This document shows, one piece after another, positions 1-6,772 of a stretch of DNA of 9,278 bases (its first letter is position 1; the number at the start of each line of letters is the position of its first letter). The stretch spans positions 1 through 9,278 of the forward strand of contig QHXE01000496.1 of the NCBI GenBank assembly GCA_003222835.1, in the 5' to 3' direction. Position numbers and translations under genes: made by a program. Below the pieces are notes generated by a model that was given only the letters and a program-made list of their open reading frames with translations, was not told the DNA's origin and searched no databases. Origin of the DNA: Acidobacteriota bacterium (GTDB lineage Bacteria > Acidobacteriota > Blastocatellia > Pyrinomonadales > Pyrinomonadaceae).

Positions 1-64
1 GGACTCAGGATTCTGTCATTATGCGTGCGCAAAAGACAAGTTGGCGAGCGTTTTCAGGAGTTTA

Positions 65-155
65 ACCGCAGAGCAACGAGAGGTCTTTGCAGAGGAACGC
101 AGAGGAGGCTTTTTCTCTGCGACCTCTGCGTGGAACTCAGGCGTCCTCTGCGCTT
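65..155. repeat. GCAGAG-rich inverted repeat downstream of the haem-binding gene
   Basis: This stretch is built from repeated GCAGAG and its complement CTCTGC. The core is a hairpin: GCAGAGG (89-95) plus CGCAGAG (98-104) face CTCTGCG (115-121) plus CCTCTGC (123-129), with a loop of about ten bases. A weaker outer layer pairs GCAGAG near 68-73 with CTCTGC near 147-152. It begins about 30 bp past the stop codon of the haem-binding gene, so it could end that operon's transcript or protect its 3' end, but it has no clear U-run. From memory, similar GCAGAG palindromes are dispersed in many environmental bacterial genomes. The rest of 1-182 shows no gene. Confidence 0.65.
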
Positions 156-182
156 AAGCGACGAAGCTGATAAGCAGAGCAA

Positions 183-656
183 TTATTTCGCCGAAAGGCG
201 TTGACGTTCCGCATCGGTCCACGCGCAAAGGGTTTTCTTATCCTGTTCTGACAGCGTCGAGCCGGGATGCAGTGGCGTGTATGTACTCAGCGGCATCGCG
301 CCGTCCTGAATTTCATCGCAAATCTGCCGCAGTTTTCGGTCTTGCCGATCTCGATCGAGCCGGCCCCACTCGGAGAGATTCATGGAGTGGCGAGCCTCAC
401 TGACGTGATTCGCTATGAACCACGAAATGGGCGCCACATTCGTATACCACGGCCAGACCGTTTTGTTTGAATGACAATCGCGGCAGGAGCGTTCGAAAAT
501 TGCAGCCACGTCCGGCGTCATTTGCGTCTTCGCTTGAATCGTTTGTGATTCATCAACCGGCGGGTTGGCGCGCGAAGGCCGCACAAGCTGAGCCACCAGG
601 AACAGCAACACAAAAAGAAAGAAAAGAGCTTTCAGGACTTTCCAGGCTATTCGCAT
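183..656 (-). CDS. membrane-anchored haem-binding domain protein (single CxxCH)
   Basis: This is a 157-residue protein. Residues about 8-25 form a hydrophobic membrane anchor or signal segment, so the rest should lie in the periplasm. A single c-type haem attachment motif, CRDCH (C58, C61, H62), is followed by an aromatic-rich stretch (WPWYTNVAPISWF). Further on is a DGAMP motif in which M121 is a plausible second axial ligand. This arrangement fits the small 'haem-binding domain' family (Haem_bd type). The likely role is electron transfer or haem sensing, but the partner is unknown. The ATG at 656 was chosen because it lies one base after the upstream stop and has GGAG about nine bases ahead. 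A TTG at 671 is possible but less likely. It is the last gene of the operon with the HEWGTFT protein and the M61 peptidase. Confidence 0.8.
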   Translation of the reverse strand: MRIAWKVLKALFFLFVLLFLVAQLVRPSRANPPVDESQTIQAKTQMTPDVAAIFERSCRDCHSNKTVWPWYTNVAPISWFIANHVSEARHSMNLSEWGRLDRDRQDRKLRQICDEIQDGAMPLSTYTPLHPGSTLSEQDKKTLCAWTDAERQRLSAK

Positions 657-657
657 T

Positions 658-1872
658 TCATTCCGCTCCAACCACCGTAGACGGCTCTATCAACTGTCTA
701 ATGCGCTTGCGAATCACCTCATCACCTTCATGCTCAAAAATGCTTTTGAGAATCGGTTCGGAAAAACGTCCATGCTCCCGAATCGCTTGCGCCGCGGCTT
801 CGCGAACTTGCGGCGAAGGGTCGCTCAGAAGCTTGACTTGCGCCCGGACGGATTTCTCCATCTCCGGAGTAATAACTTCCGCGCGGCCTACGAGCACGCG
901 TACCAATTCCGCGGGCCGAGGCTCAATCGTGATCGGAAGCACCGCATCCGTCGTTTGACGCGGCAAAATATAGAACACGCGCACGCCTTCTTCAAACCAA
1001 CTGTCGCGCCAGGTCTTAATCATAGCCGCTGCTTCTTTTTCGTAAAGGCCAGAAGCAATCAGCGTTCGTTTCAAGTTTTGCAGCAGCGAATCTATTGTCT
1101 TATCAAGCGTCGGCCGCTGGTACGTCGCCTCGCCAGGAAAATCGTCAATCAATTGATATCCAATCTTACCGCGGCGATTCTCGAAAAGAATTATCTGACC
1201 AGTCCGGTCCTTGCTTGTATTTTTCAAGACGACACTTTGGCGTTCGAGCTTGACCGACAACGGCAGATCGAAAGTGCCCACGCCACGATAGAACAAAAAC
1301 TTTTCCTGCTGGACGGACTTCTCATTAGTGCCGCAGACCTGAACCGGAGCGGCATCGGTTTCACGCGCCGCATAGTAGCGGCTGTTGTCTGAGTAGGCGA
1401 TGGGAAAATTGAAGGCTGCGCCCGGCATAACCTTCAATCGGCCCCAATCAATGCTGGTGTTGACTGAACGCGCCTGCGGATACCATTCGGTGATCTTGCC
1501 TTTAGGAAAATCAACCTTGACCGAAACATCTGTTTCGCCGGCGGAATAGAAGTAAAGGACAGGCGTCTCCATCCGAACCGCGGCCGTCAGATCCGCCTTT
1601 GGCCCATGGCGTAACCCTTCGTCGTGATTTTGAATTGTGTATACAAACTTCGGCAGATCGCTTGCGCCATTCAGTGGTCGCCACTCCAGCGCCACACCGT
1701 CCTTGCCCGCTATCGAAGTAAACGTTCCCCACTCGTGTACGATGAGACCGCTAGCTGCCGGAACAACCTTCGCAGAATTCCAACCCGAGGTTTTGATCAC
1801 GGTGACGACGACTACAACGGCCAAAATCAGAAGGGCAACGGTCATGATTCTGGATATGATTCGCGTATTCAT
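658..1872 (-). CDS. membrane-anchored HEWGTFT-motif protein with C-terminal HEAT-like repeat, function unknown
   Basis: This is a 404-residue protein of unknown function. Residues about 10-26 form one strongly hydrophobic helix, so most of the chain should be periplasmic and membrane tethered. Soon after it comes a striking motif, HEWGTFT (residues 46-52), followed by a tryptophan/proline region (EWRPLNGASDLPKFVY). I recall this pattern from uncharacterised proteins of Acidobacteriota and Planctomycetota. The last ~50 residues (SDPSPQVREAAAQAIREHG...) resemble a HEAT repeat, an alpha-helical protein-binding module. The open frame extends upstream to 2031, but the ATG at 1872 is preferred: GAGGAG precedes it by six bases, the membrane helix then sits at the N-terminus, and the longer start would overlap the upstream gene. 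It starts 19 bp after the M61 stop and ends one base before the next start, so it is probably co-transcribed with both. Confidence 0.75.
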   Translation of the reverse strand: MNTRIISRIMTVALLILAVVVVVTVIKTSGWNSAKVVPAASGLIVHEWGTFTSIAGKDGVALEWRPLNGASDLPKFVYTIQNHDEGLRHGPKADLTAAVRMETPVLYFYSAGETDVSVKVDFPKGKITEWYPQARSVNTSIDWGRLKVMPGAAFNFPIAYSDNSRYYAARETDAAPVQVCGTNEKSVQQEKFLFYRGVGTFDLPLSVKLERQSVVLKNTSKDRTGQIILFENRRGKIGYQLIDDFPGEATYQRPTLDKTIDSLLQNLKRTLIASGLYEKEAAAMIKTWRDSWFEEGVRVFYILPRQTTDAVLPITIEPRPAELVRVLVGRAEVITPEMEKSVRAQVKLLSDPSPQVREAAAQAIREHGRFSEPILKSIFEHEGDEVIRKRIRQLIEPSTVVGAE

Positions 1873-1891
1873 CCTAAGCTCCTCTCTCATT

Positions 1892-2965
1892 CTAATGCCT
1901 GGAGTCTGCCGCAGTGAGCCATTGCTCGCGTAATCTCCGTTGCTCCGGCGAGGTGTCTGCGATTTCTTCAATGCTGACAGTGGGACGATCGTACCCACTG
2001 ATCGGCACAGCGATCTGCGATGTCGCGCCATCGCGCATCACCTCGATCCGCGCCGTCTGGCCGATGTGAAGTTGCCCGAGCCAGGATCTGAAAGCCGCCG
2101 AGGTCGCGACAGGACTCCCGTCGAGCGAAACCGGTTGGTCGCCAGTGTGCAAACCCGCGCGTCCCCACACACTGGAAGGATCAGTGATTCGAATTCTCAG
2201 CGTAGAGTCTACAGGCCCAACAAAGGCAAAGATGCGAAGGTCCGGCGCCGGCTTTCCATCAGCGCCGAGGGCGGGTGACCACGACACCTGCGGGCGCAGT
2301 CCAATCGCCCGCAGATAGTGATCGAAGTCCATGGGCCGCGCTCCTCGCACATATGCTTCGAAGAACGTGTGGGCATCGCAAGCGCAGACTTCGTGCACCA
2401 CGCGCTCGATATCACGACCGGTAATGCCGCGACGCGGCGTGAACTGCTCGCTCAGAATGCGCATGACATCGTCGAGTGAACGCTGTCCATGCGTCGCCTC
2501 GTGGATCATCAGGTCCAACATGGTGCCAAGTAGGTTTCCCTGGAGATGCGTCTCGGCATAGTCATCGCCGAGCGCTAGCGGATCGTCGGCTCCGCGGCTC
2601 GCGCGCTCCGCTGAGATGCGTGAATAGCCGGGCGTGAGAAGATACGCCCCGATATAGGTCTCCAAGTGCGCCACCCGCGTCGGATCAAAGGTCGGAAGCT
2701 TCGCACGTCGCAGCAAAAGATCGCTAAAGTAGATGGTAACGCCTTCACTCCACCACAGTTCACCGGTAGGGTTCGCGGGTCGATATCGGACGCCGACGCG
2801 CTCGACTGGGCGCACGTGCATCAAATTCCAGGTGTGAAAATACTCGTGGGCCGTCGTATCAACTCTGACTTCTAGCGCCGATGGTGACCGAATTGAGATG
2901 CTCAAGCGCACCCTGCGCTCCGTCCTGATAGAGAAACGTGTAACTGTGGTACGGCGCCTTTCCAA
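1892..2965 (-). CDS. C-terminal catalytic and PDZ fragment of the M61 peptidase
   Basis: The open frame runs from 2965, but only the part below about 2870 looks like real protein. The first ~30 codons are the wrong frame of the N-terminal half, and the 2965 start is only a TTG. Genuine sequence begins near VRVDTTAHEYFHTWN: two zinc histidines and the catalytic Glu in HEYFH, then WWSEG with the third zinc ligand 30 residues after the second histidine, matching my recollection of the M61 spacing. A helical domain follows (residues about 80-220), and then a PDZ domain near the C-terminus (RAGLHTGDQPVSLDG), which in M61 proteins usually helps bind substrate. No convincing start codon with a ribosome site lies next to the true beginning, so independent translation is doubtful. 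The stop is 19 bp before the next gene. Confidence 0.8.
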   Translation of the reverse strand: MERRRTTVTRFSIRTERRVRLSISIRSPSALEVRVDTTAHEYFHTWNLMHVRPVERVGVRYRPANPTGELWWSEGVTIYFSDLLLRRAKLPTFDPTRVAHLETYIGAYLLTPGYSRISAERASRGADDPLALGDDYAETHLQGNLLGTMLDLMIHEATHGQRSLDDVMRILSEQFTPRRGITGRDIERVVHEVCACDAHTFFEAYVRGARPMDFDHYLRAIGLRPQVSWSPALGADGKPAPDLRIFAFVGPVDSTLRIRITDPSSVWGRAGLHTGDQPVSLDGSPVATSAAFRSWLGQLHIGQTARIEVMRDGATSQIAVPISGYDRPTVSIEEIADTSPEQRRLREQWLTAADSRH

Positions 2966-3695
2966 AGATCTTGAAGGCCTCGCTCACCAGCTTTTTTATA
3001 CCGTCGATGAAAGATAAAGTGTCGAATGCGGTCGCGTTCGGTTGCGGCAAATATACGACCGTGTGCAGCACGCCATTCACAGCGAAGTCCCAGTGCTGGA
3101 ATTGTCCGATAATTATTGGAGAATCGAGCAGCAGCTCAATAGATGACGCCGCGAACGTTCGTGGATCAGCAGTGGGATCAAGTCCGGATGCGATCGCCCA
3201 GCCGCTGGGCAGGTCGAGCGTAACGCGCGTTGGTGCGGAGGCCGCGCCGACGACATACATGAACGAATGGAGGTCGCCAATGAGTCCCCCCGTTGGTGAA
3301 AGAAATGGCTTCCACGCAGAGCGAATTGGTGCGGTTTGCGGCGGCAGATGAATGCGATATCTCACAGTGAAATCACCGGCTGGAGCCTCGACGCGCCACA
3401 GCGCATCCTCCTCGCGCGTGACCTTGGGCTCTGTGTCCCGTGATTCAGCGCTGAGATTCTCGACGTATCGCCAGTAGCGGTCGTCGTATTCCGGATGCGA
3501 CGCCATCGCTATCCGCACAATGTTGCCGGCGCCACGCACTCGCATTTCGACTGCGAACCCCGACAAATCGGCTGGGTCAACGCGAATTGTGTAGGAGATG
3601 AGAGGTCTTGATGCGTTATGAGAAAATGACGGCTGCGCAGCGAAGCTGATTACAAAAAGTAGGGCCGCCAATATGCGTGTTGCGACAAGTCTCAT
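2859..3695 (-). CDS. N-terminal fragment of the M61 peptidase
   Basis: This 278-residue open frame begins with a signal peptide (MRLVATRILAALLFVISFAAQ, cleavage likely near residue 25), so the product is exported. The following ~220 residues form the beta-rich N-terminal domain expected in M61 peptidases (for example YTIRVDPADLSGFAVEMRV). Near the end come YTFLYQDGAQGALEHLNS, with EHLNS at residues 265-269; in this family that strand lies next to the active site. The frame then stops at 2859-2861, before the zinc-binding helix, so this fragment alone cannot be a working protease. If the break is a sequencing error, this is simply the first half of the enzyme. Confidence 0.8.
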   Translation of the reverse strand: MRLVATRILAALLFVISFAAQPSFSHNASRPLISYTIRVDPADLSGFAVEMRVRGAGNIVRIAMASHPEYDDRYWRYVENLSAESRDTEPKVTREEDALWRVEAPAGDFTVRYRIHLPPQTAPIRSAWKPFLSPTGGLIGDLHSFMYVVGAASAPTRVTLDLPSGWAIASGLDPTADPRTFAASSIELLLDSPIIIGQFQHWDFAVNGVLHTVVYLPQPNATAFDTLSFIDGIKKLVSEAFKIFGKAPYHSYTFLYQDGAQGALEHLNSVTIGARSQS

Positions 3696-3727
3696 CGAGA
3701 TACCTTAAAATGTTAGCGAAGGAGCAG

Positions 3728-3853
3728 TGCGCCAATTGAAAGTAGGTAACGCTGATTTGTCGCTACAACCCCAAAGCGGTTCCATCCTCCAGCCCAAGGT
3801 TGCCGTTGCGGCTACCTTGGGATCTGAAGACTTACCTACTCTCAGTTGGCGCA
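3728..3853. repeat. nested palindromic element with 22-bp terminal inverted repeats
   Basis: The gap between the small protein at 3910 and the M61 gene holds a 126-bp element. Its ends, 3728-3749 and 3832-3853, are inverted copies matching at 20 of 22 positions. Inside is a near-perfect hairpin with 13-base arms (3793-3805 and 3809-3821, 12 of 13 paired) and a three-base loop. The sequence ACCCCAAAGCGGTT beside it is also partly palindromic. Imperfect direct repeats, GCGAAGGAG (3716-3724) and GCGAAAGAG (3857-3865), flank it three bases outside each end and might be a decayed target duplication. There is no room for a transposase, so it resembles a MITE or REP-type element. No U-run follows either strand. 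Confidence 0.7.
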
Positions 3854-3909
3854 TTGGCGAAAGAGTTTCATTTTGCCGTTGAGCATGGACTCGATGTAAT
3901 AGACGACCG

Positions 3910-4308
3910 CTATGGCTTGAGCACTTGCTCCCGGCCGTCCTTGTTTACGACTTTCACGAAGTTACCAGTGTCGCTCTCGGCGTTAAGCTGAACGCGACCT
4001 TGGGAATCGTCGAATAGTCCCAGCGCTGAACCATTTTCTGCGGCGGTGAACTTCACCACTGGCCGCCGATTCTGGTCGGCCATGCGAAAAAGGACCGTTT
4101 CGGGATACAGCTTCCCACCGACTCTTTCTGGCCCATGCACCAGGATTTCTGCGCGAACCCGACCCTGGCCATCGACGATTTCAAGTGCGCGGCCTCGGAG
4201 CACGGGAACTACATCCTGCGCCGTCGTTCGATGGATTTGTGCCAAAAGAAACAGGAGAAGCAAGAGGTTGACTACCGTGAGCCCAATCGCGATTCGTTGA
4301 ATTTTCAT
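3910..4308 (-). CDS. small exported or membrane-anchored protein with DGQGRVR-type repeats, function unknown
   Basis: This 132-residue protein has a hydrophobic N-terminal helix (residues about 7-24), ending in AQIHRTTAQ. That could be a signal peptide cut after TTA or an uncleaved anchor. The remainder is beta-rich and contains a repeated pattern of short strands and turns: DGQGRVRAEI (residues 46-55), DSQGRVQLNA (101-110) and NKDGRE (122-127). I recall many Acidobacteriota proteins with this 'd.qGr.R' pattern, but none with a known role. The ATG at 4308 has AGGAAAG a short way upstream. It starts 145 bp below the anti-sigma gene and ends about 215 bp before the M61 gene, with the palindromic element between, so it is probably transcribed alone. 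The 145-bp gap (4309-4453) shows no clear terminator or promoter. Confidence 0.75.
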   Translation of the reverse strand: MKIQRIAIGLTVVNLLLLLFLLAQIHRTTAQDVVPVLRGRALEIVDGQGRVRAEILVHGPERVGGKLYPETVLFRMADQNRRPVVKFTAAENGSALGLFDDSQGRVQLNAESDTGNFVKVVNKDGREQVLKP

Positions 4309-4453
4309 TAGCTCTTTCCTCTCTAGGTGAAGTGCAAGACCTTTGTACTCACTCGTCGGGCCCTCATTTTCCAGGCGCTTGGTGGAGGTGACGCCTTATG
4401 CCACTGCGAATCGTTCCCAGAAAATCGCGCATGACCTCCGGTAGCGACTGAGA

Positions 4454-5551
4454 CTACGAATCGATCCGATTGCGCCATCGTTTCAGCATCTCTTGATCGA
4501 GCCGCAGAACGCCCTCGCGGGTTACACCATCGGGTGGCGGCACAAGCTGCGCCATCCTGGCGTAAACGCGCTCTCGATCGTTTTCATTCACACGCGACAG
4601 TAGATACCAAAGCGTCATCGTGTCCCGCAGCCGCGCCTCATGTAACACAGTGTCGAGCGCAGGGATCTTTGACCACTGCGTGTCGTGGGGTTCGAAATCC
4701 AACTTCGCGAGCGCCGTGCGAAACAATTCCGACGCGTCCTCGAAGTATGGTGTGCCGGGGCCAACGCCGGGCCGAGTAGCACACGCCGCGCCCGCCGGCA
4801 CCAACGATTCACGATCCTTCAACTGCAAGGCCACCCAACCGAGGGTGACCCGCAACAGACTGTTGCCGGCATCGTCAACTTCGAGCGTGTAGGCGCAACC
4901 AAGATCCTCGGCGACGGCTGAAGGTGTATTAACAAAAAACAGCTTCGGCGGCGCAGAGATACGCGCGCTCATACGGCCCCGGGCCAACTCCAGCCGATGC
5001 TCGGTTGGTTGCGTTGCGATCAAGCGAACTCTTGTATTTGGATCGACTTCAACTTGGCCCACGTTGCCGATATTGATTCTTGCGCGTGAGGTGTCGTCAG
5101 TTTCCAGCCACTGGCCCACGGCCAGCTTTCCGGTATCGTCGATGCGATTTGAGTTGATTCGCGGCGTGCCGTTCAACCGCGCAACTTCCCATGAGGGTCG
5201 CGCTTCAGTTCGATATAGCCGCATCAAGAAGACTCCCGCAATAAAAAGCAGTGCGAGACCGGCAGCAATCGCGAAACTCGCTTTCAGATAACGCGCCGTG
5301 TTAGAAGCCCGACCATTAGCGAGGGCATCAGGATTTTGCCGAAGATTAGTTTCGATCTTGGGCCATAGTAAATCAGGCGCGGCGATCAACGGCAGGTGTT
5401 GCGCCAATTTCGCCCCGAGTTTAATTTCTTCGAACTCCGCCCGGCATCGCGTGCATCCAATCAGATGCTCGGCAAGCTGCCGCGTGTTTTCGGACGCGAG
5501 TTCCTCATTCCAGTAAGCCGAGAGCTGTTTTGAAACATGATTGCTAAACAT
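4454..5551 (-). CDS. transmembrane anti-sigma factor, zinc-finger (zf-HC2-like) plus FecR domain
   Basis: This 365-residue protein probably binds and restrains the ECF sigma factor encoded two genes upstream. Residues 1-50 form a cytoplasmic anti-sigma domain with the zinc motif H29-x3-C33-x2-C36. A single membrane helix spans about 90-110. The periplasmic part (about 125-265) is a FecR-like beta domain: GQWLETDDTSRARINIG, then LELARGRMSARI, FFVNTPSAVAEDLGCAYTLEV and VTLGWVAL. The C-terminal ~100 residues are helical and unassigned. ATG 5551 was chosen because GGAG lies seven bases ahead and the zinc domain then sits at the N-terminus; the longer frame to 5605 overlaps the upstream gene. The start is only 2 bp past that gene's stop, and its ribosome site lies inside the end of that gene, so translation is probably coupled. 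The signal sensed is unknown. Confidence 0.88.
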   Translation of the reverse strand: MFSNHVSKQLSAYWNEELASENTRQLAEHLIGCTRCRAEFEEIKLGAKLAQHLPLIAAPDLLWPKIETNLRQNPDALANGRASNTARYLKASFAIAAGLALLFIAGVFLMRLYRTEARPSWEVARLNGTPRINSNRIDDTGKLAVGQWLETDDTSRARINIGNVGQVEVDPNTRVRLIATQPTEHRLELARGRMSARISAPPKLFFVNTPSAVAEDLGCAYTLEVDDAGNSLLRVTLGWVALQLKDRESLVPAGAACATRPGVGPGTPYFEDASELFRTALAKLDFEPHDTQWSKIPALDTVLHEARLRDTMTLWYLLSRVNENDRERVYARMAQLVPPPDGVTREGVLRLDQEMLKRWRNRIDS

Positions 5552-5553
5552 CT

Positions 5554-6120
5554 TTATTCTCCGAACGAGCAACAAATCTCCACCGCCCAGAATCCGATAG
5601 ACCATAGCGCTGCATTAACAAAGGTTTCCTGGTTTCCACCGCTCGTTATTATCAAGCGTTTTGTGACGGCGTCCCATTCGGCGCTGGCTTGGTGCCACTT
5701 GCCGTCGTCCTTTTCGCGCCAGATCGTCCCGATGTTGTTGCTGTGAAATTTCTCGCCTGCGCCAGGTAGATAGACATAACCCGGCGCGCCTTCGCGGCCC
5801 GCAACGTAGCGCACGGTGTAGATCAACTTCAGGTCGCCGCGATCATAATCCGAACGCCTGCCGGGCCATTTCATGTAGAAGAAAACTTCATAGGATTGGC
5901 TTTGATCGGCCGGCGCCGAAACCGCTCCCTTGGCCCAATCGATGAACTGAGCGCTCCAGGGATCGAACTTTTTCAAAGTCTCGCGGTTCGTGATAGCTAC
6001 CGTCTTTGCGCGGTCACTAGTAATTAGAATTCTGTCCGGCGATCCCTTTGAGTAAGTAGAAGACGCACCTGCGAAGACAATCAACGCAACTAAGAATGCC
6101 AACAAGATGCTTTTAATCAC
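5554..6120 (-). CDS. small exported protein between sigma and anti-sigma genes, function unknown
   Basis: I do not recognise this 188-residue protein. The GTG at 6120 is the likely start because AAGGAGG lies just upstream and the hydrophobic signal segment (residues 3-20) then falls at the N-terminus; a TTG at 6159 would leave it internal. The mature part is rich in aromatic and charged residues (YEVFFYMKWPGRRSDYDRGDLKLIYTVRY, then GTIWREKDDGKWHQASAEWD). It ends with a hydrophobic segment (about 167-186) containing two adjacent cysteines, C183 and C184, so it could be anchored at both ends or carry a C-terminal helix. It begins 45 bp after the sigma stop and ends 2 bp before the anti-sigma start. 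The position suggests a part in signal sensing or in controlling the anti-sigma factor, but this is inference. Confidence 0.75.
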   Translation of the reverse strand: MIKSILLAFLVALIVFAGASSTYSKGSPDRILITSDRAKTVAITNRETLKKFDPWSAQFIDWAKGAVSAPADQSQSYEVFFYMKWPGRRSDYDRGDLKLIYTVRYVAGREGAPGYVYLPGAGEKFHSNNIGTIWREKDDGKWHQASAEWDAVTKRLIITSGGNQETFVNAALWSIGFWAVEICCSFGE

Positions 6121-6165
6121 TGGCTCCTCCTTCGATGCAAAATTCCCGCGCTGAAACAACGAGCC

Positions 6166-6765
6166 TTATTCGAATTGCCCGCGCAGATGCCCCAATCTTT
6201 TTGCCAAAGCCTTGTGCCCGCGATTCAGACGCGAGGCAACGGTCCCCTTCGAACAACCGAGCACGGCGGCGATCTCCTCATATGAAAACCCTTCGACATA
6301 TTTGAGCAGAATCGGCCAGCGCAGCTTAGGTTTTAGTTCGGCGATTGCGGCTTGGACGTGCCCAGCCAATTCTCGTCGTGCATAAGTCGTCGCTTGTGAA
6401 ATTTGAGGTCGACCTGTCTTAGTCAAACCGAATTCTGCCAGCGGCACAAAACGTCTTTGCTTCCGCCGCTCATCGAGGCAGGTATTCACGACCAGACGAT
6501 AAAGCCAAGTGGTGAACTCCGAGTTGCCGCGAAACTGCTCGATGCGCGTCATCAGTTTCACAAAGACCTGTTGGGTCACGTCGGCGGCTGCCGATCGATC
6601 GCCGCCCATCGAATAAATCGCGATCGAGTACACACGATCCTTGTACGCTTCAAACAGCAAGCGCAAAGCATCTCTGTCACCTCGCTGGCAGGCTGCGATT
6701 GTCTGCCCGTCGATCGGTTCGTTCACCGTTGGCTGCCCCCGGATTGCCGCCATTTGCTCGAGCAT
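6166..6765 (-). CDS. ECF-family RNA polymerase sigma factor
   Basis: This 199-residue protein has the two domains of an extracytoplasmic-function sigma-70 factor and nothing else. Region 2 (about residues 35-105) includes LFEAYKDRVYSIAIY, the DVTQQVFVKLM helix and FTTWLYRLVVNTCLDERRKQRR, which bind core polymerase and the -10 element. Region 4 (about 135-195) is a helix-turn-helix, FSYEEIAAVLGCSKGTVASRLNRGHKAL, that reads the -35 element. It is followed in a likely operon by the exported protein and the FecR-type anti-sigma factor, the usual arrangement for a stress regulon released by an envelope signal. The ATG at 6765 has no Shine-Dalgarno sequence; a second ATG at 6753 is also possible. 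A candidate ECF promoter ends seven bases before the first ATG, which would explain the missing ribosome site if the transcript is leaderless. Confidence 0.92.
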   Translation of the reverse strand: MLEQMAAIRGQPTVNEPIDGQTIAACQRGDRDALRLLFEAYKDRVYSIAIYSMGGDRSAAADVTQQVFVKLMTRIEQFRGNSEFTTWLYRLVVNTCLDERRKQRRFVPLAEFGLTKTGRPQISQATTYARRELAGHVQAAIAELKPKLRWPILLKYVEGFSYEEIAAVLGCSKGTVASRLNRGHKALAKRLGHLRGQFE

Positions 6766-6772
6766 CAGTTAA

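Larger units (their letters stand above)
1892..3695 (-). pseudogene. secreted M61-family metallopeptidase with PDZ domain, frameshifted
   Basis: Two overlapping reading frames together encode one complete M61 (glycyl aminopeptidase-like) zinc peptidase of about 600 residues, a normal length for the family. The N-terminal half carries a signal peptide and ends in the family motif GALEHLNS. The C-terminal half carries the zinc site HEYFHTWN (2834-2848), the third zinc ligand in WWSEG (Glu codon 2744-2746) and a C-terminal PDZ domain. The frame changes between about 2860 and 2880: the first frame hits TGA at 2859-2861, while the catalytic frame needs one base skipped (or two added). No other lesion is seen, which suggests a recent mutation or a sequencing or assembly error. 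The start at 3695 has AAGG about eight bases upstream. It is the first gene of a likely three-gene operon. Confidence 0.85.

Noticed and set aside
1624..1933. Overlapping plus-strand open frames opposite the HEWGTFT gene
   Set aside because: They lie antisense to a better-supported gene, have no ribosome sites and encode no recognisable domains, so they are shadows of the minus-strand gene.
2855..2885. Programmed ribosomal frameshifting in the M61 gene
   Set aside because: I see no slippery run, no nearby stimulatory hairpin and no internal Shine-Dalgarno at a fitting distance. M61 peptidases are not known to use frameshifting.
3793..3821. Rho-independent terminator for the gene at 3910
   Set aside because: The hairpin is strong, but neither strand has a U-rich run after it, so it is better explained as part of the palindromic element.
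4360..4420. ECF-like promoter (GGAAC followed by CGTCA on the minus strand) upstream of the small DGQGRVR protein
   Set aside because: The spacer is longer than in the sigma gene's own candidate promoter and the -10 part matches poorly, so membership of the same regulon is not supported.
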